Shown: positions 42,218 through 51,113 of the stretch, piece after piece | Layout of the letters: the number at the start of each line of letters is the position of its first letter | Position numbering within the stretch: the first letter of the stretch is position 1 | NCBI RefSeq assembly: GCF_014174165.1 | Contig: NZ_JABEQN010000018.1 | Coordinates: 33,479-97,478 of the forward strand | From: Gluconacetobacter dulcium | GTDB taxonomy: Bacteria > Pseudomonadota > Alphaproteobacteria > Acetobacterales > Acetobacteraceae | Direction of reading: 5' to 3' | DNA length: 64,000 nt | Translations under genes and position numbers: made by a program | The notes under the pieces: model-generated | What the model saw: only the letters and a program-made list of their open reading frames with translations | What the model was told of the DNA's origin: nothing | The model's database searches: none

Positions 42218-42394
42218 TTACTGTTTTGCGGAATCGTGGGGGGCGGGGTGCTGCGTGGTCGTGCCGTCCTGGACCGTGCTGTGCAGGGCCGTGAAGGCCG
42301 AGTGGATCGTATAGACGCCAAGCCCGATCGTCGCGGTGAGCAGGACGACGAGGAAGACGATCTTGCCGACGGGCGAGGGGGCAGGCTGGGACAT
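42218..42394 (-). CDS. Small single-span membrane protein
   Basis: 58 codons read from ATG 42394 to TAA 42218: MSQPAPSPVG, then one hydrophobic helix (KIVFLVVLLTATIGLGVYTI), then a short polar tail rich in Thr/His/Pro. It follows hisI by 39 bases on the same strand and ends at a hairpin. No clear ribosome-binding site and no known family; the clean helix and position support a real small gene, but it could be chance. Confidence 0.45.
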   Translation of the reverse strand: MSQPAPSPVGKIVFLVVLLTATIGLGVYTIHSAFTALHSTVQDGTTTQHPAPHDSAKQ

Positions 42395-42433
42395 CGGAGG
42401 CGCTTTCAGTGAAAAGGGGGCGGGCGCGGTGCG

Positions 42434-42865
42434 TCAGCCGCGCCCGTAGAGGGTGTCGGCGGCGATCAGCGGCGCGCTGGTCTCGACCAGTCCCGTGGGG
42501 CGCATGGCGCTGAAGAAGCAGCTTCGGCGGCCGGTATGACAGGCCACGCCGGTCTGGTCGACCAGCAGCAGCACCGCGTCGCGGTCGCAATCCAGGCGTG
42601 CATCGACCAGACGTTGCACCTGGCCGGAGGTCTCGCCCTTGCGCCACAGGCCGCCGCGGCTGCGCGAATAATAGCAGACGCGGCCGGCGCGCAGGGTTTC
42701 GTCCAGAGCTTCGCGATTCATCCACGCCAGCATCAGGATTTCGCCCGTGTCGTGCTGCTGGGCGATGGCGGCGATCAGGCCGGCGGCATCGAAGCGCGCC
42801 GTGTCGAGCATGGCGGCGCGGGTGGTGGCGTCGGGGGCCGTATAGGCGGGGGCGGTGTCGGTCAT
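42434..42865 (-). CDS. hisI: Phosphoribosyl-AMP cyclohydrolase
   Basis: About 143 residues, third step of histidine synthesis (PR-AMP to ProFAR). Motifs: GEILMLAWMNREAL, VCYYSRSRGGLWRKGETSG, DARLDCDRDAVLLLVDQ (metal-binding aspartates and cysteine) and ACHTGRRSCFF (zinc cysteines). It is the stand-alone HisI form without the HisE domain. ATG 42865 or GTG 42874 may be the start. Other his genes are not in the window; ygfZ lies upstream on the same strand. Confidence 0.93.
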   Translation of the reverse strand: MTDTAPAYTAPDATTRAAMLDTARFDAAGLIAAIAQQHDTGEILMLAWMNREALDETLRAGRVCYYSRSRGGLWRKGETSGQVQRLVDARLDCDRDAVLLLVDQTGVACHTGRRSCFFSAMRPTGLVETSAPLIAADTLYGRG

Positions 42866-42931
42866 GGCGGGCACAACACTCCATGGTGGCGCGCCTGTCC
42901 AGCAGGCGTGGCGCGACAGGGTGGGTTCGGC

Positions 42932-43774
42932 TCAGTCTTTGGGCGTGTCGGCTTCCGGCAGGGTCAGCCAGTCGGGAATGTGGACCTGCACCGAATGGCC
43001 GCCTTCCGTCGTCAGTTCGTCGCTGCGGTGGGCCAGCCGCACCATGGCCAGTCCGCGTCCGTCACGCGAGGAGGCCATGTGTCCGGCTTCCTTTCCGGCC
43101 TGGAGCAGCGGCGTGCCGGGCGGGGGGAGGGCTGCGCCGGTGACGGGCAGCAGCTTGCGCTTGACCAGGCCGCGATAGCGGGTGCGGGCGGTCAGCTCCT
43201 GGCCCATATAGCAGCCCTTGGTCCAGGAGATGCCGTTCAGCGCCTCGAAATTGGCTTCCAGCAACAGGGTCTTGCCGTCCTCGCAGTCGCGCGAGCCGTC
43301 GGGAAGGCCCAGCGCCAGGCGGTGGGCGTCGTAGGCGGCGTGGTCGGCGGCGCCCTCTGCCGGGCGTGGCAGCAGCAGGCGCCAGCCGGCTTCGGCGAGG
43401 CGCGGGTCGGGGGCGCCGATGGCGGAATCGATCATCGGCGGCACCGCGCCCCACGCGGCATGGACGGCGAAACCGGTTTCGTCGATCGAGATGTCGGAAC
43501 GCAGGCGGTAGCGCAGCAGGCGCTGGCGAATCATGTCGGCCTGCGCGGCCTCGCAATCCAGCAGCAAACGCGCGCCGTCGGGGTCGGCGAACAGGAAGAA
43601 ATCGGCCACCCAGCGGCCCTGTGCCGTCAGCAGCGCCGCCCAGACCGCGTGGCCCGGTGTCGCTTCGGTGACGTCGTTGGACACCAGCCCCTGAAGGAAG
43701 CTGTGCCGGTCGAGGCCGGAGAGGGCCAGGACGGCGCGGTCGGGGAGGTGGGCGAGATGTGTCGTGTCAACCAT
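42932..43774 (-). CDS. ygfZ: YgfZ/GcvT-like folate-binding protein
   Basis: 280 residues of the GcvT-like fold. The signature KGCYMGQELTARTRYRG includes the invariant cysteine of the YgfZ (COG0354/IBA57) group. The N-terminus has ALSGLDRHSFLQGLVSNDV and GRWVADFFLF strands. These proteins help assemble or repair certain Fe-S enzymes with folate. It precedes hisI by about 65 bases on the same strand and is divergent from the glycosyltransferase gene. Confidence 0.9.
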   Translation of the reverse strand: MVDTTHLAHLPDRAVLALSGLDRHSFLQGLVSNDVTEATPGHAVWAALLTAQGRWVADFFLFADPDGARLLLDCEAAQADMIRQRLLRYRLRSDISIDETGFAVHAAWGAVPPMIDSAIGAPDPRLAEAGWRLLLPRPAEGAADHAAYDAHRLALGLPDGSRDCEDGKTLLLEANFEALNGISWTKGCYMGQELTARTRYRGLVKRKLLPVTGAALPPPGTPLLQAGKEAGHMASSRDGRGLAMVRLAHRSDELTTEGGHSVQVHIPDWLTLPEADTPKD

Positions 43775-43968
43775 GCCTGTGATCCTATGCCTCCTGGACC
43801 TGTCTGGAAATGGGGGCGGAGGACGGCCCCGCTGTGCGTTTCCGGGCAGGGGTTATCGTGTTCGATCGGCGTCGCCGCCTGTGCGGACTGGTTGTGATGT
43901 GTGGTCTGTCACCGGGTTGGAGAAGGGGCGATTTCGCCGGGCGGGGCAATGGGGTAGGCTCGCTGACC

Positions 43969-44901
43969 ATGCGTATCCTGTTCATCACCTCTACACGTCT
44001 GGGGGACGCGGTGCTGTCCACCGGGTTGCTGGATGTTCTGCTGGCCCGCTATCCGCAGGCGCGCTTCACCATTGCCTGCGGGCCGGTCGCGGCGGGGCTG
44101 TTCGAGGCGATGCCCCGGCGTGAGCGCACCATCGTGGTGACCAAGCGGAAATATGATCTGCACTGGCTGGCGCTGTGGCGCGCGTGTGTCGGGACGCGGT
44201 GGGATCTGTGCGTGGATCTGCGCGGGTCGGCGGTGACGCTGTTTCTGGCGGCGCGGCGGCGGGCGATCATGCGCGGCGGGCGGCGGCAGGGCGCGCGGAT
44301 CGCGCATCTGGGCCAGGTGCTGCGCCTGTCGCCGCCGCCCTTGCCGGTGATGTGGACCGGCGCGGGCGATCGGGCGCGGGCGGCGGCGATGCTGCCCGAC
44401 GGGCCGGTATGGCTGGCGCTGGCGCCCACGGCGAACTGGGCGGGCAAGGTGTGGCCGGCCGACCACTTCATTGCGCTGGCCCGCGCCTTGCAGGATCGCT
44501 GGCCGGGGCTGCGGCCCGTTATCCTGTACGGGCCTGGCGAGACCGAGCGGCGGATGGCGGCCCCGGTGCTGGCGGCGCTGCCGGATGCCGTCGATGCCGG
44601 GGGCGGGTTGACGCTGGCGCAGGTGGCGGCGGTGCTGGGGCGGTGCGCGGGATTTGTCGGCAATGATTCGGGGCTGATGCATCTTTCGGCGGCGGTCGAG
44701 ACGCCGACGCTGGGGCTGTTCGGGCCTAGTCGCATGTCGGAATACGGGCCGGTGGGGCGATGTGCGCGCGGTATTGCCGCGCCGGGGCCGGAAGGGAGCG
44801 CGCCGATCGCGGGGCTGGCGGTCGCGCCGGTGGTGGAGGCGGCGATCGGGCTGATGGAGCGGGCGCCCGTGATGGCCGATTTGACGGGTGCAGGCGGGTG
44901 A
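43969..44901 (+). CDS. GT9 glycosyltransferase (heptosyltransferase-like)
   Basis: 310 residues. It begins MRILFITSTRLGDAVLSTGLLDVL, the usual start of ADP-heptose:LPS heptosyltransferases, and has LALAPTANWAGKVWPADHF and GNDSGLMHLSAAVETPTLGLFGPS, the GT9 nucleotide-sugar-binding signature. Role: adds a sugar to the LPS core at the cytoplasmic face. ATG 43969 is chosen since upstream frame lacks homology. GTGA overlap with the next glycosyltransferase shows coupled translation. Confidence 0.88.
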   Translation: MRILFITSTRLGDAVLSTGLLDVLLARYPQARFTIACGPVAAGLFEAMPRRERTIVVTKRKYDLHWLALWRACVGTRWDLCVDLRGSAVTLFLAARRRAIMRGGRRQGARIAHLGQVLRLSPPPLPVMWTGAGDRARAAAMLPDGPVWLALAPTANWAGKVWPADHFIALARALQDRWPGLRPVILYGPGETERRMAAPVLAALPDAVDAGGGLTLAQVAAVLGRCAGFVGNDSGLMHLSAAVETPTLGLFGPSRMSEYGPVGRCARGIAAPGPEGSAPIAGLAVAPVVEAAIGLMERAPVMADLTGAGG

Positions 44902-45992
44902 AGACCGTTCTCGTCTATCGGGACCGTCTGCTGCCGGCTTCGGAACATGCCTTCATGCGGCGGCAATATATCGGATTCCGGGATCTGCGGCCCTGCTGGG
45001 TAGGGTGCCGGTGGGAGGGGGCAGTGGGCGATCTGCCGGGTGAGGTGCGGTTTCTCGGCGGGGATGGGCCGTTGCGGCCGCTGCGTCAGGCCGCATTCAA
45101 GCAGTTTGGCTGGGGGGGAGTGCGGGAGGTCGCCGACCTGGCGCCGGTGCTGGTGCATGCGCAGTTCGGGCGCGGCGGGGCACTGGCGCTGCCGATGGCC
45201 CGCGCGCTGGGCGTGCCGCTGGCGGTGACGTTTCATGGCGGCGATGCCTTCAAGGACAAGCATTACCGGCGGGGGGGGATGCCTTCCATTTTCCGCAGGC
45301 GATGGCGGGCGTTGCAGGATTATGCGTCACTGTTCGTCTGTGTTTCGGAGGGCGTGCGGGACAGGTTGCTGGAGCGGGGGGTGCGGCCGGATCTGCTGGA
45401 TGTGATCCCGATCGGGGTGGAGCCGGCGGCGCTTGCCGCCGGGCCGGCGGAGCAGTTCGTGTTCGCCGGGCGGTTCGTGGACAAGAAGGGGGTTGTGACC
45501 CTGATCGACGCGCTGCGGGTGCTGGCGGCGCGCGGGCTGATGCCCTCGGTGGTGCTGGCGGGGGATGGGCCGCTGTTGCCGGCGATGCGGGCGTATGCGG
45601 CGGGGCTGGAGACCGTGCGCTTTACCGGGTGGCTGGCGGCGGCGGACCTGGCGGCGCTGATGGAGCGGGCGATTGCGCTGGTGGTGCCCAGCGTGGTCTC
45701 GGCCGGTGGTGACCGCGAGGGGTTGCCCAGCGTGGCGGTGGAGGCGATGGCGCGCGGGGTGCCGGTGATCGGGTCCGACCAGTCGGGGCTGGCGGATGTG
45801 TTGCAGCCTTGCGGGGCGGGGATCGTGGTGCCGGCCGCCGATGCGGTGGCGCTGGCCGATGCCATGCAGGCGATGCTGGCCCCCGGTGTCCGTGACGGGA
45901 TGGCGGAGGCCGCGTTGAAGGTGGTGCGGGAGACGCTGAGTGCGCCCGCGCAGTCCGCGCGGCTGGAGGCGCGGCTGCTGTCGCTGCTGTAG
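44898..45992 (+). CDS. GT4 glycosyltransferase
   Basis: 364 residues. The GT4 pattern is present: VTFHGGDAF near the N-domain active site, VSEGVRDRLLERGV, IPIGVEP, FVFAGRFVDKKGVVTLIDAL and the EGLPSVAVEAMARGVPVIGSD donor-binding loop with its E-x7-E spacing. It likely extends the LPS core or capsule/exopolysaccharide together with the GT9 enzyme. GTG start at 44898 overlaps the GT9 stop. A hairpin follows (ACATGCC/GGCATGT). Confidence 0.87.
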   Translation: MKTVLVYRDRLLPASEHAFMRRQYIGFRDLRPCWVGCRWEGAVGDLPGEVRFLGGDGPLRPLRQAAFKQFGWGGVREVADLAPVLVHAQFGRGGALALPMARALGVPLAVTFHGGDAFKDKHYRRGGMPSIFRRRWRALQDYASLFVCVSEGVRDRLLERGVRPDLLDVIPIGVEPAALAAGPAEQFVFAGRFVDKKGVVTLIDALRVLAARGLMPSVVLAGDGPLLPAMRAYAAGLETVRFTGWLAAADLAALMERAIALVVPSVVSAGGDREGLPSVAVEAMARGVPVIGSDQSGLADVLQPCGAGIVVPAADAVALADAMQAMLAPGVRDGMAEAALKVVRETLSAPAQSARLEARLLSLL

Positions 45993-45995
45993 GGG

Positions 45996-46019
45996 ACATG
46001 CCATTGCAGGCATGTTTGT
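45996..46019 (+). terminator. Hairpin terminator after the glycosyltransferase pair
   Basis: Seven-base-pair stem (45996-46002 with 46009-46015) followed by TTGT, just past the GT4 stop. The remaining 46020-46283 shows no gene. Confidence 0.45.
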
Positions 46020-46283
46020 AACTGCGCTTTGGTGCGCTTGGTCATCATGGCCGCTCTGCTGCGATGTGCTGCAATCACCGCCGCAGATATGGCGCGCGCC
46101 ACGCTTCCGTTCATCATCGGGTCGTCAGAGACCTGATGTCGCCCTTCAGTCTGTCCGGTTTTTTGAATTGTCCGTCGGGGGCCGATTGCATCAGGCAGTG
46201 CGGCAGGTCAGTGTTGAGGATGCCGTCCGGCCGGGTGATGGGGCCTGACCTGACGGGTTGATGCGAAGGGAAGCAGGGCGCAC

Positions 46284-47675
46284 ATGAATACCGACCTGAT
46301 TGCGGCGTTGCGTGCGCGGCTGGGGGAAGACCGGGTTTCGACCGCCGAGGCGGTGCGTGAGCAGCATAGTCATGGCGAGGGGCATCATGCCCCGAGCCTG
46401 CCGGGGGCCGTGGTGTTTGCGCAGAGCACCGATGACGTGGCGCAGACGCTGGCGCTGTGCAGCGCCCATGGCGTGCCGCTGACGGCGTTCGGGGCCGGAA
46501 CGTCGCTGGAAGGGCACGTCAATCCGCCGGAAGGCGGGATCAGCCTCGATCTGTCGCGGATGACGGACCTGTTGTCGGTTCATCCGCAGGATATGGATTG
46601 CCGGGTGCAGGCGGGGATCACGCGGCAGGCGCTGAACCAGATCCTGCGCGATACCGGGTTGTTCTTCCCCGTCGATCCCGGTGGGGAGGCCACGATCGGC
46701 GGCATGTGCGCCACGCGCGCTTCCGGCACGGCGGCGGTGCGCTACGGCACGATCCGCGAGAATGTGCTGGGACTGACCGTGGTGCTGGCCGATGGGCGGG
46801 TAATGCGGACCGGCGGGCGGGTGCGGAAATCCTCGACCGGGTACGACCTGACGCATCTGCTGATCGGCTCGGAAGGCACGCTGGGGGTGATTACGGAAAT
46901 CCAGTTGCGGCTGCACCCGATCCCCGAAACCATTGCCGCCGCCGTGGTGCAGTTCGAGACGCTTGCCGATGCGGTGGCGACGGCCATCGACATTCTGCAG
47001 TTCGGCGTGCCGATCGGGCGGGTCGAACTGCTGGACGATGTGCAGATGGATGCCAGCATCCGCTATTCCAGCCTGGCCGGGTTGCGGGCGCTGCCGACGC
47101 TGTTTCTGGAATTCGTCGGTGGCCCGGATTCGGTGCGCGAGCAGATTGCCGCGGTGGAGGCCATCGTGGCGGATCGCGGGGGGCTGGGTTTCGACTGGCA
47201 TACCGATCCGGACCAGCGTGCCGCGCTCTGGCGGGCGCGGCATCATGCCTACTGGGCCTGTCTGGCCTATCGCCCCGGTTATCGCGCCATGACGACCGAC
47301 GCGATCGTGCCGATCTCGGCGCTGACGGAACTGGTGACCGGGGTGAAGGCGGATATCGCGGAATCTGGCCTGACCGCGCCGATCGTGGGCCATGTCGGGG
47401 ACGGCAATTTCCATACGATCATCCTTGCGCCACCGACGCCGGAAGGGCTGGAGCAAGCCTGGGCGCTGGATCGGAAGATCGTCCGGCGGGCATTGGCGCT
47501 CGGCGGGTCGTGCAGTGGCGAACATGGGGTGGGACTGGGCAAGCGCGCGTTCATGGCGGACGAGCATGATCCGGTGGCGCTGGACGTGATGCGGGCGCTG
47601 AAGCGCACGCTCGATCCGAACGATATTCTGAATCCGGGGAAGATGTTGCCGGGGAATGTCCGTTCAGACAGGTGA
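46284..47675 (+). CDS. FAD-linked D-lactate dehydrogenase (cytochrome type)
   Basis: 463 residues of the GlcD/DLD family. The PCMH-type FAD domain spans about 35-215 (PLTAFGAGTSLEGHVNPPEGGISLDL; FFPVDPGGEATIGGMCATRASG; RVRKSSTGYDLTHLLIGSEGTLGVIT). The C-terminal cap has VGHVGDGNFHTIIL and GGSCSGEHGVGLGKR, with the conserved histidines and glutamate of lactate/glycolate oxidising members. It oxidises D-lactate (or a related 2-hydroxy acid) to pyruvate, with electrons passed to quinone or cytochrome. Closest in form to eukaryotic-type LDHD; a glycolate role is possible. Monocistronic by context. Confidence 0.87.
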   Translation: MNTDLIAALRARLGEDRVSTAEAVREQHSHGEGHHAPSLPGAVVFAQSTDDVAQTLALCSAHGVPLTAFGAGTSLEGHVNPPEGGISLDLSRMTDLLSVHPQDMDCRVQAGITRQALNQILRDTGLFFPVDPGGEATIGGMCATRASGTAAVRYGTIRENVLGLTVVLADGRVMRTGGRVRKSSTGYDLTHLLIGSEGTLGVITEIQLRLHPIPETIAAAVVQFETLADAVATAIDILQFGVPIGRVELLDDVQMDASIRYSSLAGLRALPTLFLEFVGGPDSVREQIAAVEAIVADRGGLGFDWHTDPDQRAALWRARHHAYWACLAYRPGYRAMTTDAIVPISALTELVTGVKADIAESGLTAPIVGHVGDGNFHTIILAPPTPEGLEQAWALDRKIVRRALALGGSCSGEHGVGLGKRAFMADEHDPVALDVMRALKRTLDPNDILNPGKMLPGNVRSDR

Positions 47676-47821
47676 AGACGCTCGTGGAAAAATACATTAG
47701 AGGATATTATGTAATTTTTGCGTGATTTGTTTGGTAATGACGGGTCGTGCGAGTTCGGAAACTGTGTTCCTCTGACGTATTGAATGAAGAGTAGCTGTTT
47801 GTTGTCCCCTATCTTGTTCTA

Positions 47822-48495
47822 ATGTGTGAAAAAATGGGACAGAGGCGCCGTAATTTACGCGAACTGTTCAACGGTCTGCGCTACGTGATCCGCTACGGGA
47901 TCGCCTGGCGCGCCATGTCAAACGATCTGCCGCCCTGGTCGGCGGGCTATCAGCCGTCTCGTCGTTGGATGGAGGCAGGTTGTTTCGAGATGCTGGCATC
48001 CGACCAGCGGATTGTGCTGCGCAAGGCCGGACCTACGGGGCCATCTTCGGCAGCCGAACCTTGCGTTCGACACCGGAGAGCGCAGCGCGCGCCGGCTATG
48101 ATGGGGCCAAACGCAAAAAGGGCTCGAAGCGGCATATGGCCGTGGAGATGTTTGGCCATCCGCTGGCACTGCGCGTCACGCCAGCCAACCGGGATGATCG
48201 CCCCGCAATCGGAGGCGAGAGGCCGGCCGAGGCAGCACGGGCTTATGGCAGCGCCCTCGAAATCGTCAAATTGACGGAAGACAAACTCGGCTTTGTGCTG
48301 CTGTTGCGCCGATAGGGCGTAGAACGATCTTTTGCATGGGCGGAACTGGCCAAGGTCCCACGGGCAACATTGATGGAATGCCGGTGGAGGCGACACGATA
48401 CCGTAGACTCGTCGAAGATTACGAACGCTACGCTTCAACGCTCGCAAGTCTCCATGTCATCTCCTTCGCACGCTCCATGTTTAGGAAGAGCCACT
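47822..48495 (+). pseudogene. Frameshifted IS5-family transposase remnant
   Basis: Three frames together give a broken IS5-group (IS427-like) transposase. First: RRNLRELFNGLRYVIRYGI, MEAGCFEMLASDQRIVLR. Then a second frame from about 48040: SRTLRSTPESAARAGYDGAK, HMAVEMFGHPLALRVTPANRDDR, followed by a deletion that joins to ERPAEAARAYG...FVLLLRR. Then near 48380: TRYRRLVEDYERYASTLASLH. At least two shifts and one deletion make it inactive. The 47676-47821 and 48496-48753 stretches are AT-rich and without other genes; the latter must hold the promoter of the TonB receptor. Confidence 0.8.
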
Positions 48496-48753
48496 CGTAC
48501 TCCAAGCCTCTGCCAACGCCTGTTTCGACATGTGGGGGAGCAGGTGTCGGCGTGATGCCGTCTCCGATGGAGAAACGGCAGGACGCAGGGGTGAGCAGAT
48601 TTCTCTCCAGCTAAAATTAATATCATTAGAAATCAATTTGTTGGCTTTTCCTGGCAAAAAAAATGCTGAAAAATTTCATTGCAAAACCGGATATTATCTC
48701 TTATCGGAATAACGACGCCTTAGTGATATTGGATAATCGAATAGTGGGGATGC

Positions 48754-51102
48754 ATGGCCGGTCATGAAACTGCTCGCACAGTGCAAACGCGCAAACTGCA
48801 CCTGATGGTGTCGGCCCTCGGCATCACGCTGACTGTTGGAGCTCCGCTATTCGGCGCGCATGCGCAGAGCACTCCCCGCGATGCTGGAAAGGGCAGCCAC
48901 CGCCACGCGCCGCGTGCCATGCGGAGAGTGCCGCACGCGGTTTCTGGTGAGGACGGCAGTGATGCGGGGGAAGCGATTACCGTGAACTCTGCACGGCGAG
49001 CCTTCAGTTTTTCAAAAGCCCAGCATGAGGCCGATTCCGTCACGCATATTTCGGCCGACACGCTTGTCAACAGAGGGGTATTTGACGTCAAGGGGCTTCA
49101 GCGTGTTGCACCGAATGTCACCATCCAGAGCATGAATGGAACCGGTACCACCAACTTCTTCATCCGTGGCATCGGTTTCAACGATTTTACACAGAACAAT
49201 ATGTCTTCGGTGATGACCTATATCGATGATGTCGCGTTTCCGCTCAGCACCATGATGAGCGGACAGATGTTCGACCTCTCCAATGTCGATGTCACACCGG
49301 GGCCGGTCGGATTTACCCACGGCATGGCCGATACGGGCGGCGAGGTTTCCCTTCATACCAATGATCCCACGTCCGACTGGCATGGCGGCGTGACGGAGGA
49401 TATCGCCAGTTACGCGCGATCGAGAACCGATCTGTTTATTTCCGGTCCCATTGCCCGCAACCTGTCCTTTCGTATTGCCGGCCAGACCGTTCATGGGGGC
49501 GGCTGGCAGTACGATCCGCAGAACCATACGCATCTGGGCAATGCCAATGACGGCGCGCTGCGCGCCAAGATCAAATGGACCCCGGACGCGCACACCACCA
49601 TCAAACTTACCGGCCACTGGATGCAGGATGATGACCAGGTGGTGACGGGGCGCCCTGTGCTGGGTTTCGTTGCCTCCCAGCCCATTCCGCAACTTGGATA
49701 TCAGCAGGCCGAATGGAGCCTGCGTCCGCAATTCGCCCAGAAGATCGGGCGATCGGCCAGCCTTATGCCCAGCGAACACAACACGCTCTGGGGTGCCGAC
49801 CTTAATATGAGTCATGATTTCGGAAAGGTGACGCTTTCGGCCATCAGCGCCTATGAGACGGAGCGTGTCGGCGAGTTTACGGATCAGGATGCGACGGCGC
49901 TTTCGACCGGCGACACCTATCGTAATATCGTCGCCAACGTGTTCTCGCAGGAGGTGCGGCTTCATAATTCAAGCGCCAGTGACCGTCTGCAATGGGATGT
50001 CGGAGCGTTCTATAACCGTACGCGCATGTTGCAGAACTACTATTTCGATTTTACGGACTATCTGCCCCAGCGCGGTTATCTGAGCGAGACCGCATTCCGT
50101 TCCACTCAGCAGAGCATTTCGGAATACGGGCATATCAGCTACAGGCTGCCGTACAATGTCACGCTGTTCGGGGGGCTGCACCACACGCTGGATCAGCGCG
50201 CGCTGATTGGCCTCAGTACCGTGCATTTCGGTATCAACGACAAGCAGTTCAATAACGAATCGACTCTCTCTGCACAGGTATCGGGCGTTCTGGGCGTGCA
50301 GTGGCAGGCCACGAAGGGAACTCTGCTCTATTTCAAAGCCAGCAAGGGCTTCAAACCTGGTGGCTTTACGGCCAATAATACCGTATCGCAGGCGCAGCTC
50401 GCCCCGTTTGAACCTGAAACCGTTCTGGCGTTCGAAGCTGGATTCAAGAGCGACCTCATTCCCAACCGTCTGCGCCTGAATGCAGCCGCCTTCTATGACG
50501 ATTATCATGGACAGCAGGTCGTCGGTACCTTCCTGGTGCCGAATTACGGGCCGCTGTCGCAGATCGTCAACGCGCCGAAATCGGAAATCTGGGGCTTTGA
50601 GACAACCATTGAGGCGCATCCGCTTCCGCATGTTTTCCTGACGCAGAATCTTGGATGGGAACGCGGTACCTATCAGGTCTTCAACAATATCGATCGTGGG
50701 AAGACCAATGCCTACTTCGCGAAGACAGGAATCTGGCAGGGTTTCTACGATAGTTTCGCTGGTGTCGATTCCGGCATTCCCAAACTGACCCTGAACGGGG
50801 AAGCCGATTATCGTAGCGATGTCTTTACCCGCTACAATGTCGAAGGCGGCGTGGACTGGATGTACCGTGACAGTCAGGCGATCACGCCTGGTGGTGTCGG
50901 GGTTTACCGTCTACCGACCTATTTTCTGCTCGGCGCGCATCTGACGTTCCGGCCCAAAAATGGTCCATGGTCCGTCACGGCCTATGCGAGCAATATCCTG
51001 AACCGGCATTATGCCGAAACGGCCGGGAATGCCTCCACCACGTATTTCTATATCCCTGGACCTCCCCGCTTCATTGGCGGCCGCATGTCTCTGGCATATT
51101 GA
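48754..51102 (+). CDS. TonB-dependent receptor
   Basis: 782-residue outer-membrane receptor of the FhuE/FyuA-like COG1629 type. Signal peptide to about residue 37 (GAHA-QS), TonB-box region GEAITVNSARR, plug with IRGIGFNDFTQNNMSSVMTYIDDV and LSNVDVTPGPVGFTHGMADTGG (the usual RG-P-x-G-T-L-F motif is degenerate), barrel ending FIGGRMSLAY. No STN domain. It is followed after 11 bases by an MHS transporter gene and then a gamma-glutamyltransferase gene, which suggests import of a gamma-glutamyl or other N-acylated compound. AT-rich leader upstream. Confidence 0.88.
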   Translation: MAGHETARTVQTRKLHLMVSALGITLTVGAPLFGAHAQSTPRDAGKGSHRHAPRAMRRVPHAVSGEDGSDAGEAITVNSARRAFSFSKAQHEADSVTHISADTLVNRGVFDVKGLQRVAPNVTIQSMNGTGTTNFFIRGIGFNDFTQNNMSSVMTYIDDVAFPLSTMMSGQMFDLSNVDVTPGPVGFTHGMADTGGEVSLHTNDPTSDWHGGVTEDIASYARSRTDLFISGPIARNLSFRIAGQTVHGGGWQYDPQNHTHLGNANDGALRAKIKWTPDAHTTIKLTGHWMQDDDQVVTGRPVLGFVASQPIPQLGYQQAEWSLRPQFAQKIGRSASLMPSEHNTLWGADLNMSHDFGKVTLSAISAYETERVGEFTDQDATALSTGDTYRNIVANVFSQEVRLHNSSASDRLQWDVGAFYNRTRMLQNYYFDFTDYLPQRGYLSETAFRSTQQSISEYGHISYRLPYNVTLFGGLHHTLDQRALIGLSTVHFGINDKQFNNESTLSAQVSGVLGVQWQATKGTLLYFKASKGFKPGGFTANNTVSQAQLAPFEPETVLAFEAGFKSDLIPNRLRLNAAAFYDDYHGQQVVGTFLVPNYGPLSQIVNAPKSEIWGFETTIEAHPLPHVFLTQNLGWERGTYQVFNNIDRGKTNAYFAKTGIWQGFYDSFAGVDSGIPKLTLNGEADYRSDVFTRYNVEGGVDWMYRDSQAITPGGVGVYRLPTYFLLGAHLTFRPKNGPWSVTAYASNILNRHYAETAGNASTTYFYIPGPPRFIGGRMSLAY

Positions 51103-51113
51103 AGGTCGAACAC

